Shown here in pieces: positions 46,563 to 58,332 of a stretch of DNA of 64,000 nt. Within the stretch, counting starts at the first letter, position 1; every line of letters starts with the position of its first letter. Origin of the DNA: Garcia nutans. Lineage: Eukaryota; Streptophyta; Magnoliopsida; Malpighiales; Euphorbiaceae. The stretch lies in assembly GCA_947685225.1 (NCBI GenBank), contig CANTUV010000024.1, positions 14,216,001 through 14,280,000 on the forward strand. The letters run 5' to 3'. The notes under the pieces were generated by a model. The model saw nothing but the letters and a program-made list of their open reading frames with translations. It had not been told where the DNA came from and did no database searches. A program made the translations under genes and the position numbers.

Positions 46563-47726
46563 CAAGAGAAGTTGATTCCGTTGGTCTTTATATTATTCTA
46601 TTTTTTCTTATCATGATATTATCCATTGCATCATATTAGATTGCATCGTGTGCGTGAGTTAGGATGCCCGTATTACCCGTGTTGTGTTATGTAAGTGATA
46701 CCATACTTTCACTCAAGGTATGGAGATTGAGCATGGCATAACCACTCATAACCTTGTACCTTTTTGTATATACTTGCTATGGGAACCTAAGCCTTTCAAC
46801 CCAAAGACTAAAGCTCATATAATTGGCCTAGTTACTTTCCTTAGGATTTTACCCCAAATGCTTGTTGTTTGACTATGGTTAACTTATCTTGGTTTAAATC
46901 ATGGCTTATTTGGTTTGTTCATTTTCTAATATGACCTACATATATTATAAGCTCAAAATAAATTTTTCTCTAAATCCAAAAGACCAAAGCAATTTTCAAA
47001 AACTTTTCAGGATGGTCTTTGGATATAAAACTTTTCTAAAAATAAATCAAAAATTCTTTTCTCATGATTCAAATACAAAGCCCAAAATCCATTTTTTCTA
47101 AAATCCTTTTACAATGAGCTTAGAAACAAAATTATTTTCATCCAACCTTTTTTACAAAGAGCTTGCAAATTATTTAGGTCAATTGTGAAATACCAAAAAT
47201 CAATTGTGAGCCTAGTTTATACTAAGAATAATTAATCATGGGCTTGTTTTTGGCATGAATCATTAGTTACTTTTTCATGTGAGAAATCTATTTATAATAA
47301 ACCTCTTAATTTAGTTTTAATCCAATATAGCATAAAAGCTACTTTAGTTGATTAAATGGATTAAAACCTAATTAATGAGAATTATCATGAACTGATTTTC
47401 ATTTTTGAAAATATAACTATTGGTTGAAACGTCCGAGGGAATTATTCAAAAAATAAGATACCCCATGTTGGTATTTTGTTAACCATATACCTAGGAAAAG
47501 AGACTTGCCATTCGTGTGTGGAAGTTATAAGGTTGGAAGGGACGTTCTACTTATCTTTGTCTATTGTTTGTGCATACATACATATATGCATATATTTGCA
47601 TCTTATATCATTAATTCTTTCTGGCTCACAGCCCTGGATAATGACAGTTCAAAAGCTTACGACAATCTGACCTGCGCCGGAGATGAAGAATCTAGCAACG
47701 ACTCAATCACTTGCTGACTAAAAGCA
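46563..47726 (+). mobile_element. Leader of Tat element F
   Basis: About 1.16 kb, collinear with the leaders of A and B, with no ORF shared between copies. It ends in GCTGACTAAAAGCA just before the gag ATG. Confidence 0.7.
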
Positions 47727-48100
47727 ATGGAGCCCGAACAAATTCAAAGAATGGTGGATGATGCCCTCAATGCCAAGACAAAAAGAAATAAAAGAGGCCA
47801 TGGCTGAGACCATGAAGAACCAATTGGTTGCAATTTTAGGAAATAATGCCGAAGCGTCTGCTAGCTCCAAGAAGCCAAAGGACAAAGGGAAGGCTAAAGT
47901 TGGTGAAGTAGCTTTTGATGATGATAAGGTGATCATTGAAGATGATGATGACTGGGCTCAATACTTTCAAGATCCTCAAGATAAAAAGGAGCTAAAGGTT
48001 GTTGAGAAGACAACTTTTGAAAAGACTAAAAATTTTGATGTTGAGAAGATGATTGCGGACCTAGAAAAGAAATTTGAGAAGAAACTAAAAACTGAAGAGA
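47727..48100 (+). pseudogene. gag of element F, N-terminal piece
   Basis: ATG at 47727 begins MEPEQIQRMVDDALNAK. This is the true start, since it is collinear with the ATA of element B. One extra base near 47,777 shifts the frame; the continuation is then open (EAMAETMKNQLVAIL, KPKDKGKAKVGEV, an acidic DDDDW stretch) to the insertion point of a solo LTR at 48100. The predicted N-terminus is helical and highly charged. Confidence 0.85.
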
Positions 48101-51073
48101 TATCACATCCCAAAGTTTAGGTAGTCGAGTATTAGGCCAGAAGGATATAAATAAGTGGTCAAATAGACGCTCGAGATAGTCAAAAACAAAATCGGTGTGC
48201 AAAGGAGGCCCGTGAAGTCGACGGGACCTAAAGGTAATTTTTCGAAAGGCCGAGGACCTAAGAGTAATTTTCCAAAAAATTGTACTGGAGGTTCTTAATA
48301 GTGCACATAACAGATTCCAAAAATGGAAAGTAGAGAAAAATCGGGTCACAACTACACGTAACGGTTTTTCCAGAAAATGCCCCGTTAAAGAGAAATGAAG
48401 ACATGTAGACTAGGGGCATTTTGGTCATTTTTATTAAGATTTATACATGAATCCAAAGTAGAAAATAAACATAAGAGTAAGTAGAGGATGTCGAGGGGTT
48501 GAATATGAAACGATCGTCAGTAGAAACGGAACCCGGGCAAAACCCGAGCAAAGAAAGGACCTAAAGGGAATTTTGTAAAAAGTTGAGGGCTTATTGGTAA
48601 TTTTTCAAAATGACTTGGAAACCTAAAATGGACCTTACAAATAGAAAGTAGAGGTCGAGAGGATCAAAACTATTTGTAGTTTGACTCGTGGAACTGTACG
48701 GTTTAAAAGATATGATCGATTAATCGCCGGAACGTAAAGTGTGCCCGGTTTCGTGTCGGGACCGGATGGGTAACCCGGGACAACTTTATGATATCCTATG
48801 GGAAGAGGGACAAGTGGAAAGAAGTAAAGGAAAAGAAAACTATAAAAATCTAATGTTGGCCAATCAAAAGTAACCATTTAGCATGTGTAATAAATGAAGA
48901 AAGAGAAAGGTGGACAAGTGGTCTTAAAGGGTTCAACCAACACATAAGGTGATCATCATTTCCTTTGTATATAAATATTTGTGAAATGAAGAACAAATTT
49001 CTCTCTTTTCCACTTACAAATTTCGGCCAACAAAGGGAAACACCAAAGGACTTCCAAGTTTCTCCAAATTTGATTTTCAAGGTAAGTGTTTAAGGTTTTC
49101 AAGTATGTAGACTTTAATTTTAGTATCAATTTTAGGTATTTATATATTTATTGGGAGATTGGAGATTAGAGTCTTTATGGGGAATTGGAAAAAAATTTAA
49201 GTAAGTGATGAGATTAATTGATTAAATGGAAGAATCAAGATGTATAAAGTTTAATAAGGTTGGATTAGGGTTTCGGTTGAAAAGAAATGGAGGATAACTT
49301 ATTATTTTAAATTTCTAAGGTTTATATTTAAGATTTTGCTTTTGAATATCTTGAAGGAAAAACAAAGATTAAGGAAGGAGAAGAAGGAAAAGTAAAAGGG
49401 AATTAAAAGAGCAAGGTTTGGTACTTTAACCATGGAACTCCTTTTTGAAAATTTTCTGTTTTACAATTAGTAAAATGCTGTGACTTGTATGATTTTTAAT
49501 TAAATATAGAAAACTTATCTTGAGTTGAAATTTGGATATGTTGTTTTTTAATAAGTCTAGTATTTGAGAAAAATAATTTGGAACCACATTGATTGAATTT
49601 AATTTATGGAATTTATAAAATTCAGAACTGCTGCCAGGATGCAGGGCAACTGGAGCAGTCTGGTTGAGTGAACTACTTGACCAAGCTTTTGTGTCCAGTT
49701 TGATCTGAAATTTTAAAGGAATGATTTTAAGATGCAAAACTAAATTCTGTAAAAATTTTAGAGTTTTTATCCAAGTGTATTATTTTATACAAATTTTCTA
49801 AAACAAGGATCAAGTTGGGTCAAGAACCAGAGTTTATTGTTCATATGGAAATTTTTCATTATTAACTTGGTCAAAAACTTGGTGTGGGTGTTTTATCATT
49901 TTATTTTTAGTATTGAGTTTAATTATGATATGAAGAATAAATTAAGATGGAAAATATGTGAATACATATGATACATATGTGAGTATATGTGATATTTGTG
50001 TAAATATATATTGTATATACATGGAGAATATGTGGTATATATACAAAGTGAATGGGTATATATGAAATGTTATATATGCTCTACTCGGTAAATGGGTAAA
50101 ACCGGTCTAGAATGGGGGTTTGGCATGCCATCCTACCGGCAGTACTGTCTTAACGGCTTCGGTCAGGATATTACTTATGCGCGCGTGGTTATATCGTGTG
50201 AGGTCAAGATCATGGCAACTAGTCATGTGAGACCAAGACCACGCAGTTATTCTATATCGTGTGAGACCAAGACCATGACAATTATTCGTGTGAGGTCAAG
50301 ACCACGCGTAACTCTATATGAGGCCTCATTTCGAGATCGGTGTATTCATAATTACCGAGTGGAGCAGATTAACTCGTAATTATAATGAAGTTATATTACA
50401 TGTTGTTTACATACAGAATGTGAATCTTAACTTAATTAGAAAATATAAATATGATGATTGTATGAAAATAGTTTAATTATGCAGTATTCTAGTTTTATAT
50501 GTGATATCGATTAGACATTGTATGGCAATGGTTAAAGTACCCACTGGGCAATAAGTTGCTCAGCGAGTTATATGTCTAACTCGCAGGTAGTGTATAGAAG
50601 ATCAGCATTTCTGCAGCGGCTCGCATCAGCTCGACGGTGATTAGGATAGGACTTTTGACATAAAATAGTAGTATGGCATGTACATTATATCTATTGTAAA
50701 GGTTTGTTAACATATTAAGTATTATGGTGTATGTAACAAGAGAATAAACAGTGGTATGGTAATGAAACTTAGCAAATGATATGTAATCTTGAGAAATGAT
50801 ATAGAAGTGTGAACTTTTCTTGCAGGATTGTAGTTGAGGTTATAAGGGTGGATTATTGGGAGTGTGCTTGAGTTGAATTGTGAAATAAAATATTTTTCAA
50901 AAATAAGAAAAATCAGTTTTGTCGACACTTGGGACCCAAATTTCTAAGGGAACCTCTGGCAAAATTTCTGTAAAATCGGAACTAAAATTTGACTAAGTAA
51001 AATTGGTAGCAACATTAGGATAGTGTGGCGCCTCTACTTGGCTTACACATGTAGGCCGGGAAGGGGTGTTACA
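48101..51073 (+). mobile_element. Solo Tekay-like LTR in gag of element F
   Basis: Starts TATCACATCCC (for TGTCACATCCC) and ends AAGGGGTGTTACA, 2973 bp, between exact copies of AGAGA at 48096-48100 and 51074-51078. The gag codon resumes in frame after the second copy. Orientation is plus by comparison with the 34074 element: TATATAAAT at 48967, TTTCGGCCAACAAAG near 49,020, and ACCCACTGGGCAATAAG near 50,540. It belongs to the same family as the inverted copy at 55600. No internal sequence remains. Confidence 0.93.
50195..50325 (+). repeat. Tandem repeat inside the LTR at 48101
   Basis: Four units of about 30-36 bp with TCGTGTGAGACCAAGACCA and variants. Confidence 0.8.
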
Positions 51074-51078
51074 AGAGA

Positions 51079-51674
51079 TGTCTGAGATCGACAAACTATT
51101 TGAACAAGATGAGGAGGTCCCTTATAAGTTCAAGATGCCTTCCTTCACTAGGTACAATGGTACTGGAAATCCTCATCTCCATGTGAAGCAGTACATCACT
51201 GCTATGCAGTCTGCCCGAGCTACTAAGGCTCAAACTCTAAGGTACTTCATGCTCTCATTAGAACCTGTTATCCAAAATTGGTTCAATACCTTAGATGATG
51301 GAACACAAAAGAATTGGGATCTACTATACAAGGCCTTCATTCAACAATATAGATACAATGTCAAAATGGAAGTTACCTTAATGGAAGTGGAGTCCATTAG
51401 ACAAAGGCCAAATGAGAATTTTGTGGACTATGTGAAAAGGTGGAGAAATAAGGCAGCTTTGCTCAAGAAGAGGCTCAATGAATCTGATCAAATAAGGATG
51501 ATTGTGAGAGGGGTGTTGCTTAGTCTTCGTGAAAGGATGTTTCATACACTCATCTGTGATTTCAAATATCTTCTCCAAGCTGGTCTACAAATTGAAGAAT
51601 GGGAAAGGGAGAAGAATCTCTTTTCGGCAAGAAGGAATGAGAAAGGGAATTATCAGCCTATCAATCAAAGCACG
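51079..51674 (+). pseudogene. gag of element F, central piece (capsid domain)
   Basis: Fully open from the solo LTR at its left to the solo LTR at its right. It covers the conserved Tat gag domain: SEIDKLFEQDEEVPYKFKMP, then TRYNGTGNPHLHVKQY, RYFMLSLEPVIQNWFNTL, VTLMEVESIRQRPNENF, IRMIVRGVLLSLRERM and GLQIEEWEREKNLFSARR. No stop or indel is present, so this piece is better preserved than in B, C or D. The function is particle assembly; the lineage is assigned by its match to the other Tat copies and the tRNA-Arg primer site. Confidence 0.88.
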
Positions 51675-54017
51675 TGTAGACCCTTAATTTTTGACCCAGT
51701 CCGGTCCGTTATTTTTTATATAGTTCAAAATAATTTTTGTGATATTTTAATTAAATAATATTTATTTTAGTTTTTATTATTTATAATTTTTAATAAAAAT
51801 AAAAATGGTGAAGTTAATAAAGAAAATAATAATAAATAAAAAATAAAAATAAATAAACAAAAATAAAAAATAAAAATAAAAATAAAAAAATAAAAAATAA
51901 AAATCGGCGACGAAAAAATCGGCGGCGTAAAATTCGTCGCCGAAAGTGGAATTGGCCAAGGAAAATTTGCCCGTAGGAATTTCCTGCAGGCGAAATGGCC
52001 GTAGGAAATTCCTGCGGCAAATTGGCTGGCCGCCCAGCCAATTTTGCCAGCTCTCGCAGTTTCCTTCGCTCGCAGTTTTGCCAGCAAAATTTTCCAACGC
52101 AGTTTTTCCGAAACCAATTTCTATTTGGTTTTGGTTTCTTTTCCTAATTAATTTTAGTTTCCTTAAACAATTAGAACTAGGCTTATAATTTTTCCTGTAA
52201 ATAACACTTTAAAACTCAGAATTAAGGATAAAAAAAAATTAGTGTGATCGAAAATTAGACTTTTGAACTTGGATTGGATCGAAGTAAAGAAAGGTAAAAA
52301 ACCCTAGCAAGAACATTACCAACAAGCAAGCAATCAACAATTCATCAAAGGCAGCAACCTTGCCTTTGTTATTGTTCATCCAGAAAGCAATTTTTGGTGG
52401 GACCAATGAACGGAGGTTTGAATCTCTATTTTCTTTATTTATTTCTTTATAATAGCTTCATCATTCAAATTGAATTAATTGTTTCATTATACAAATTGAT
52501 CAAAACCTTAAAAACCCTAAAACGTTTCTTCTAAACCTTAAGAACCCTAAAAGTGTTTCTTCTGTTTCTAAAACTTCAAAAATCCTAAATTACTCTTCTA
52601 CTTAAAAAACATTAAAACCCTAACCTAATCTCTATTTCAAAAATCCAGTAGCCTTGATTTTTTCAAGTATCAAAAGCTTTAACCCTAATTAATTTTTCTT
52701 TCCAAAATCACACGGTAAGCATTATTCTTTTAAAAATAATATTAATTTATTCCTATCTCGAAACCCTATTTTCTAAATCTTAAACCCTAAAATCTTAATT
52801 TTCAACACCAAAACCTACAATCCTAAAAGCCAGTTTTCAAAATATTTTGCTAGCGGCTAGCTGCTCCCTTGACCCCCGCCCGCTAACCGGCTAGAGGGAC
52901 CGCCGTATGGGCTCGGGTCACTATTTATTTATGTATTATAAATCTTTATGTTTTACTTTCATTATTATGATTATTCAAAATACAGTAGGTTTATTCAAAA
53001 TACAAATCTAAACCCTAAAGCCAAAATCTAATAAAACTAAAATCACAATCCAGTAAACATAAATTATAAACCTAATATCTTAAGATTCTAAAACCCTAAT
53101 TTTATGATGTCACCCTTAAACCCTAATTTGATTAACTAAAAAACCTTACTACTTTCTTAAATTCATAAAACCCTAATCCATTCCAATTTTCTTAAACATT
53201 TACAGTAGCCTAAACAAATAACAATAATAATACTAAAATCCCAAAACCCTAAATATTAATTAAAGAACTTTAAATAGAAACAGTAAACCCTAATTTATAT
53301 CTCTACTTGCTTTATTTAATTTTAGATTTGATTATGTAGTTTATTATATGCTTTGATGGTTGATTTATTTAATTTCAATGCTTGATTTATTTAATTTATC
53401 ATGGATAGATGTTTTCTTTATTGTTATTATTTATTTGTTTTAGTATTAAAATTGTAAGAGGTATGTTTCCACTTTGTGGGTACCTCATTAGTTAAATATC
53501 ATGTAATTTAAATTGCTTTTATATTTTAGACCAATGTAAAGGACATGTTTCTACCTTTTGGTGGGTGTCCTATTTAGTTTAGACATGGATGATGTAAGGA
53601 CATGTTTCCATCTTCGGATAGGTGTCCATTTATTTGCTTTGTTTGGACATTGCTTGGATTTTAATATAACGATGCTTTATTTCAATTGTTGCGTGTAATA
53701 TGGATAATATTGTTATACTTAAGAATTTTATAATATTAAGACCTACAAAGGAGGCCGGTTCCAATGAACCGGGCGTTGTAGGGGTGCTGGGCCATTTCTC
53801 ACCTTCCCCACACGTACCCAACTTTTTGAACCCATTAGGGGGTTAGGGATTCCTTAGGAATCGAGTCATCCACCCCTTTCTTTTTCCCAGCTCGTCCGGG
53901 TGGCGACTCCATTTTCTCTGGACTTAAGTCCATGTTCTCTAAGGCTCCGAGCCTAAATAGTGCCGAAGTCGCAAGAACCATTCCACTGGGAGTGGGGGCA
54001 AAAATTCCTGCTCACAG
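51675..54017 (+). mobile_element. Solo Tat LTR in gag of element F
   Basis: TGTAGACCC to CTCACA, 2343 bp, flanked by GCACG (51670-51674) and GCATG (54018-54022), one transition apart. The TATA box reads TGTAAATA (about 52,197). Stem-loop 1 is perfect: GAGGTA/TACCTC with CCAC/GTGG (53458-53486). Loop 2 is at 53541-53570 and loop 3 near 53598-53627. A GC-rich segment of about 75 bp at 52,850-52,925 is not found in the other Tat LTRs. Confidence 0.92.
52850..52925. other. GC-rich foreign-looking segment within a Tat LTR
   Basis: Contains GCTAGCGGCTAGC, CCCCCGCCCGCTAACCGG and GGGACCGCCGTATGGGCTC. Strongly GC-rich in an otherwise about 30% GC surrounding, and absent from the aligned Tat LTRs. Short inverted words (GCTAGC, GGCTAG, CCGGCTAG) are present. 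Nearby AT-rich bases with a duplicated TTATTCAAAATACA (52,970-53,005) also look inserted. Origin unknown. Confidence 0.55.
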
Positions 54018-54022
54018 CATGC

Positions 54023-54432
54023 AAAAAGAAGTTGATGTTAATGCGACTGGTCAAGGAAATAAAAGAGAATTCTCAGAATTGGGTAAACCTCTATCTTCGA
54101 TTTTCAGCAAGCTGTAAAAGAAAGGGTTATTACAACCGTTGGCTTCTCGACCGCTACATATTCCCCTGCCACCAAACTTCAATGCTGAGGCCTTCTATCA
54201 ATTTCATCAAATGCAAGGGCATGAAATGGATAAATGTGCTCGTCTAAGGCACGAGATCCATGATTTGAATGACAGTGGTAAGCTACCCGAGCTGGATAAT
54301 CCTAATACCAAAAGTAATCCTCTATCTAGGTTCAACAGAGTGCCACCACCAGCAACTTTCATGGTAGGAGGAGGATTGGAGGAACATCTTGTCTTATCCA
54401 CCTTTCAAGATGGGAAAGGAGAAGAAGCTTAA
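54023..54432 (+). pseudogene. gag of element F, C-terminal piece
   Basis: Linker KEVDVNATGQGNKREFSELG, a TAA replacing a Gln codon (about 54,114), then the region FYQFHQMQGHEMDKCARLR and a tail NRVPPPATFMVGGGLEE, ending FQDGKGEEA and a stop. As in B, the frame closes right after the FQDG motif, with no protease. F gag therefore has one frameshift, one stop and two LTR insertions. Confidence 0.85.
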
Positions 54433-55599
54433 CTCAACAAACTTTCCTTAGCTTGAATGTTGCTTTTCAATTTTTCTTTCTTTAATATTTAATTGGAACA
54501 ATTGTGTTTTTTTTTAATTTATTTGAATAAATTACTTTCATCAAAATTTTTGTTGCTCTTTGTTCATTTTGGTGCTCAACCAATGAGGAATCTAGCTTGA
54601 TATTCATAAATTAATGTATCTAGGCATCATGACTTGAATGACTTTACAAGGTAAGGGAATTGCTCTATAGCATTGAGTTGTGTATGCTTACTTAGAGAGG
54701 GCTCTTGTATAATTATCTTTGTCTAGGTCCTAGTCAGTCTTAGAACATGCTTTGAAAAACTTTCGAGGCGAAATTAAACTCTGCTTATTTAAGGGAGAGA
54801 TGATCTAGGCATTGTTTGGTTAGCCAACAACTAGTATCTACCCTATTAAATATCAATCCCTAGTTGTCCCTTTGAGTTTTCATGAAATTTTAGCTTTCTT
54901 TTCATTGGCTTACAAACCTACCCTGAGCTATTGTGATACTTTTGACAAGTCTTATGACCATTAAGATGAAGAGGCAAGAAGATCAAAGAAAGGAATGAAT
55001 AGTCAAGATCATAAGGATAGTTGATGTTCTCAAGACTATAAGGGTAGTTGAAGTTCACCTAATATCTCTAATCTTTCAAGATAACATCAGAGTAACAAAT
55101 GATTTATCACTATTAAAGAAGATTTATGTCACTCCACTCATCCATTATTAGAAACCCAAGTTGGTACAAACAAGACAACTCTTTTAGAGCTAGAACTAAA
55201 AACAAAAAAAAAGGAAAAGAAAAGAAAAAAGAGAAAAGAAAAAGAAAAGAAAAAAGGACAAAAGAAAACAAAAAGAAAACAAAAAGAAAAAAAGAGAAAA
55301 AAAGAAGAAGAAAAATAAAATCCAAAAAGGTGGTTCGGAAAGCCAACTGAGTTCTCTTTTACCTAAGACAGCAAAAGGATTCCATTTAGTTTATAAGGAT
55401 AGTTTGACTTGAATTTGTCCAACTCAACCAAAGATTCAATCAAAATCAGAGAAAAAGGAGAATGACCATTCAGTTTTTGAAAGTTCTGTACTTGACAATC
55501 CTACAAGGAAGAAGAATAAAATGATAAAATGCTCAAAGAAAGGGAAGAGTGAGAAAAATAAAAAGAAAAATAGGGAGAAGAAGAAAAGAAACGAATTTG
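54433..55599 (+). mobile_element. Pol-less spacer of element F, left part
   Basis: Collinear with 8007-9000 of B and 15368-16400 of C. It includes the polypurine block at 55195-55350. No pol motif. It is interrupted by a solo LTR at 55600. Confidence 0.65.
55195..55350 (+). other. Internal polypurine block of element F
   Basis: About 150 bases of A and G with few exceptions, at the same place as in B and C. Confidence 0.7.
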
Positions 55600-58327
55600 T
55601 GTAACACCCCTTCCCGACCTATGAATAAGCCGAGGAGGAATGCTACATCGGGATACGAGCTATGGTTATGTTAGCTTACTCAATGTTCCTTATAAAAATT
55701 TTTCAAAAATTTTGATGGAGTCTCCCTTAAAATTCTAGGTCCCAAGTGTCGACAAAACTGATTTTTCTTATTTTTGAAAAATAATTTTTTTCATAATTCA
55801 ACTCAAGCACACTCCCAATAATCCACCCTTATAACCTCAACTATAATCCTGCAAGAAGAATTCACACTTCTATATTCACAACCTAACTCAATTTAAAACC
55901 ATACAGTTATTATACATTACTAGATTTACATGCTACATCAAGTTATCTCTTTGTATTGTTCAAATAAGTACATGCCAGTTTCTAATACCAAAATACAAAA
56001 TGAAGAGCACCACCTAAGTTTGTTGATGACCGACAGATCGCAGGACTCCTCTGCTCACTACTGGCTCCTTGCTAATAGCCTACGAGTTTAGAAGAAACTA
56101 AACTCGCTAAGCATTGCTTAGTGGGTACTTTAGCTAATTATGGAAAATAAATAATAAAAGCGTAATGCACTTTTAAAAGCAATGAATCGTATTGAAAAAT
56201 AATATCACAGTAAAAACAATCCATACATGTCATATATTCAGTTATTATCATTTTATCAGTTCGCTCCACAAGGTAATTTGGTAGACTAACGTATGGTAAG
56301 GAACTAACTGAAATAACTGTATATATATTCTGTGGCTGTGGCCCTAAAAAATTGCGGACCAAGCCCTGTGGAATCTGTGGCCGAAGCCCTCGAACCGGAG
56401 TCCTATATAACTCGGACCGAAGTCCTATATAGCTCGGGTCGTCACCCTATATAACTCAGACCGAAGTCCTATATTGAAGCAGCACTGCATATAGTATGAT
56501 ATATCATACCCTTACCCTACTCAATACTATCCCAGATACCCAGTGGAACCAAAAATTTTCATGTCATTTCTTAATCGAATATGCATTATACAATTATCGA
56601 CTTATGTTTCTTATATTATTTCAATGTGAAATATCATATTTTGTCATTTTAATAACATATTATGCTCATTTATATGCATAAGGAATCAATTGGATTACTT
56701 TTGGAAAATGACCAAATGAATATTAGCAAAATGACCATATGAATAGTAAATTCTGGTTTTGGACTCAACTTGATCCTTATTTTGAAAATTTGTATAAAAT
56801 AATCTATTTGACTAAAAAATCTAAAATTTTTACAGAATTTAGTTTTACATCTTAAAATCATTCCTTTAAAATTTCAGATCAAACTGGACACAAAATCTTG
56901 GTCAAGTAGTTCACCCAACCAGACTGCTCCAGTTGCCCTGCATCCTGGCAGCAGTTCTGAATTTTGTGAATTCCGTAAATTAAATTCAATCAATGTGGTT
57001 CCAAATTATTTTTTTCAAATACTAGACTCACTAAAAAACAACATATCCAAAATTTAATTGAAGATTATTTTTTCTAAATTTTATTAAAAATCCGGAAACA
57101 TGGCTGTCTCAGTCAAGGTACCTCCTAGAGCAGGTCTAATAGAAATAATTTTTTCATAATCATAACCATTCCGAATTCAACTCAAAATATTTTTTAGTCA
57201 TTCTAGACGCATTGAAGAACAACATATCAAAAATTCACTTCAATAAAAGTTTTCTATATTTAATTAAAAATTATACAAGTCACAGCATTTCACTAATTCT
57301 AAAACAGAAAAATTTCAAGAAAATGAACAAACAATTAGTTAAAGTACCAAACCTTGCTTTTCCTTGCTCTTCTTGTCTATTTCACTTCCTTTCCTCTCTA
57401 ATCTCCTTGATTTCCTATGAATTTAACATGTCACATATGTAAGAACAAACCCTAGATATGAACATGATGCTACCTTATGATTTTCTAACAATCCTTTACT
57501 TATTCTTACTAATAATCACCATTTTCATCATTTCCTTTAAGTAGTTTATCATTTTTTACCATAATTATCAACTTACTAATACTTTCCCAACATGAACATA
57601 ATATCAAATCTTCCTAAACATAGCCTAATACCTAATTCTAATGAAAGAATAAGACTTAGGATGGTATCTTACCTTATTTCCTATTGAATTTCACTTGAAA
57701 AATGGCTTAGACTTGAAAATTTTCTCCTTGAAAATGGAAGGGAGGGGCGAGCACGACCTAAGGAAGAAGAAAAGTGGTGATGGTGGTGTTTTTTTTTATC
57801 CTTTACTTGTGTTTGGAAGACCAAAATTAGTTGTTTATAATTTAATTTCCATTTAATTAATTTGTTTATTTTCAATGGCCATGATTTGTCCAACCCATTT
57901 GGACTTAATGGCTAGGATTTGGCCACTTGAAAGTGGCTTTTTGTTCTTTTAAATTTTTCCCCCAAAGTTATATTTAATTACAAAATCGCCCCTCCGGTAG
58001 AAATGTCCAAAATGCCCTTGTCGAAAAATCGCCCGTAACTTACAAACCGTGCGTTTTCGGGAAAAATCGTGGGCCACCATTACGACCCGATTAATCCCGA
58101 GAACACATTTATGGCATCCGTTAGGGTCACTATTAAGAACCGACACAACTTTTTGGAAAATTACTCTTAAGTCCTCGGCCTTTCAAAAAATTACCTTTAG
58201 GTCCCGTCGACTTCACAGGCCTCCTTTGCATACCGATTTTGTTTTTGACTATCTCGAGCCTCTATTTGACCACTTATTTATGTCCTTCTTGCCTAATACT
58301 CAACTACCTAAACTTTGGGATGTGACA
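55600..58327 (-). mobile_element. Solo Tekay-like LTR in inverted orientation
   Basis: TGTAACACCCC to GGGATGTGACA on the plus strand, that is the reverse of the family at 48101. Exact target duplication ATTTG at 55595-55599 and 58328-58332. Shared sequence with the 48101 copy includes AAGTGTCGACAAAACTGATT (55,747) and GGTCCCGTCGACTTCA (58,200). Length 2728 bp. No internal domain. Confidence 0.92.
56338..56475 (-). repeat. Tandem repeat inside the LTR at 55600
   Basis: Units of about 22-25 bp with CTCGGACCGAAGTCCTATAT and variants. It lies at the place where the 48101 copy has its own different repeat. Confidence 0.8.
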
Positions 58328-58332
58328 ATTTG

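Noticed and set aside
46901..47101. Small ORFs in the Tat leaders as an Ogre-type ORF1
   Set aside because: They are short and not shared in frame or sequence between the leaders of A, B and F.
55600..58327. Plus-strand orientation for this LTR, from its TGTAACACCCC start
   Set aside because: Compared with the complete element at 34074, whose LTR ends GTGTTACA, and with internal landmarks shared with the 48101 copy, the LTR is inverted.
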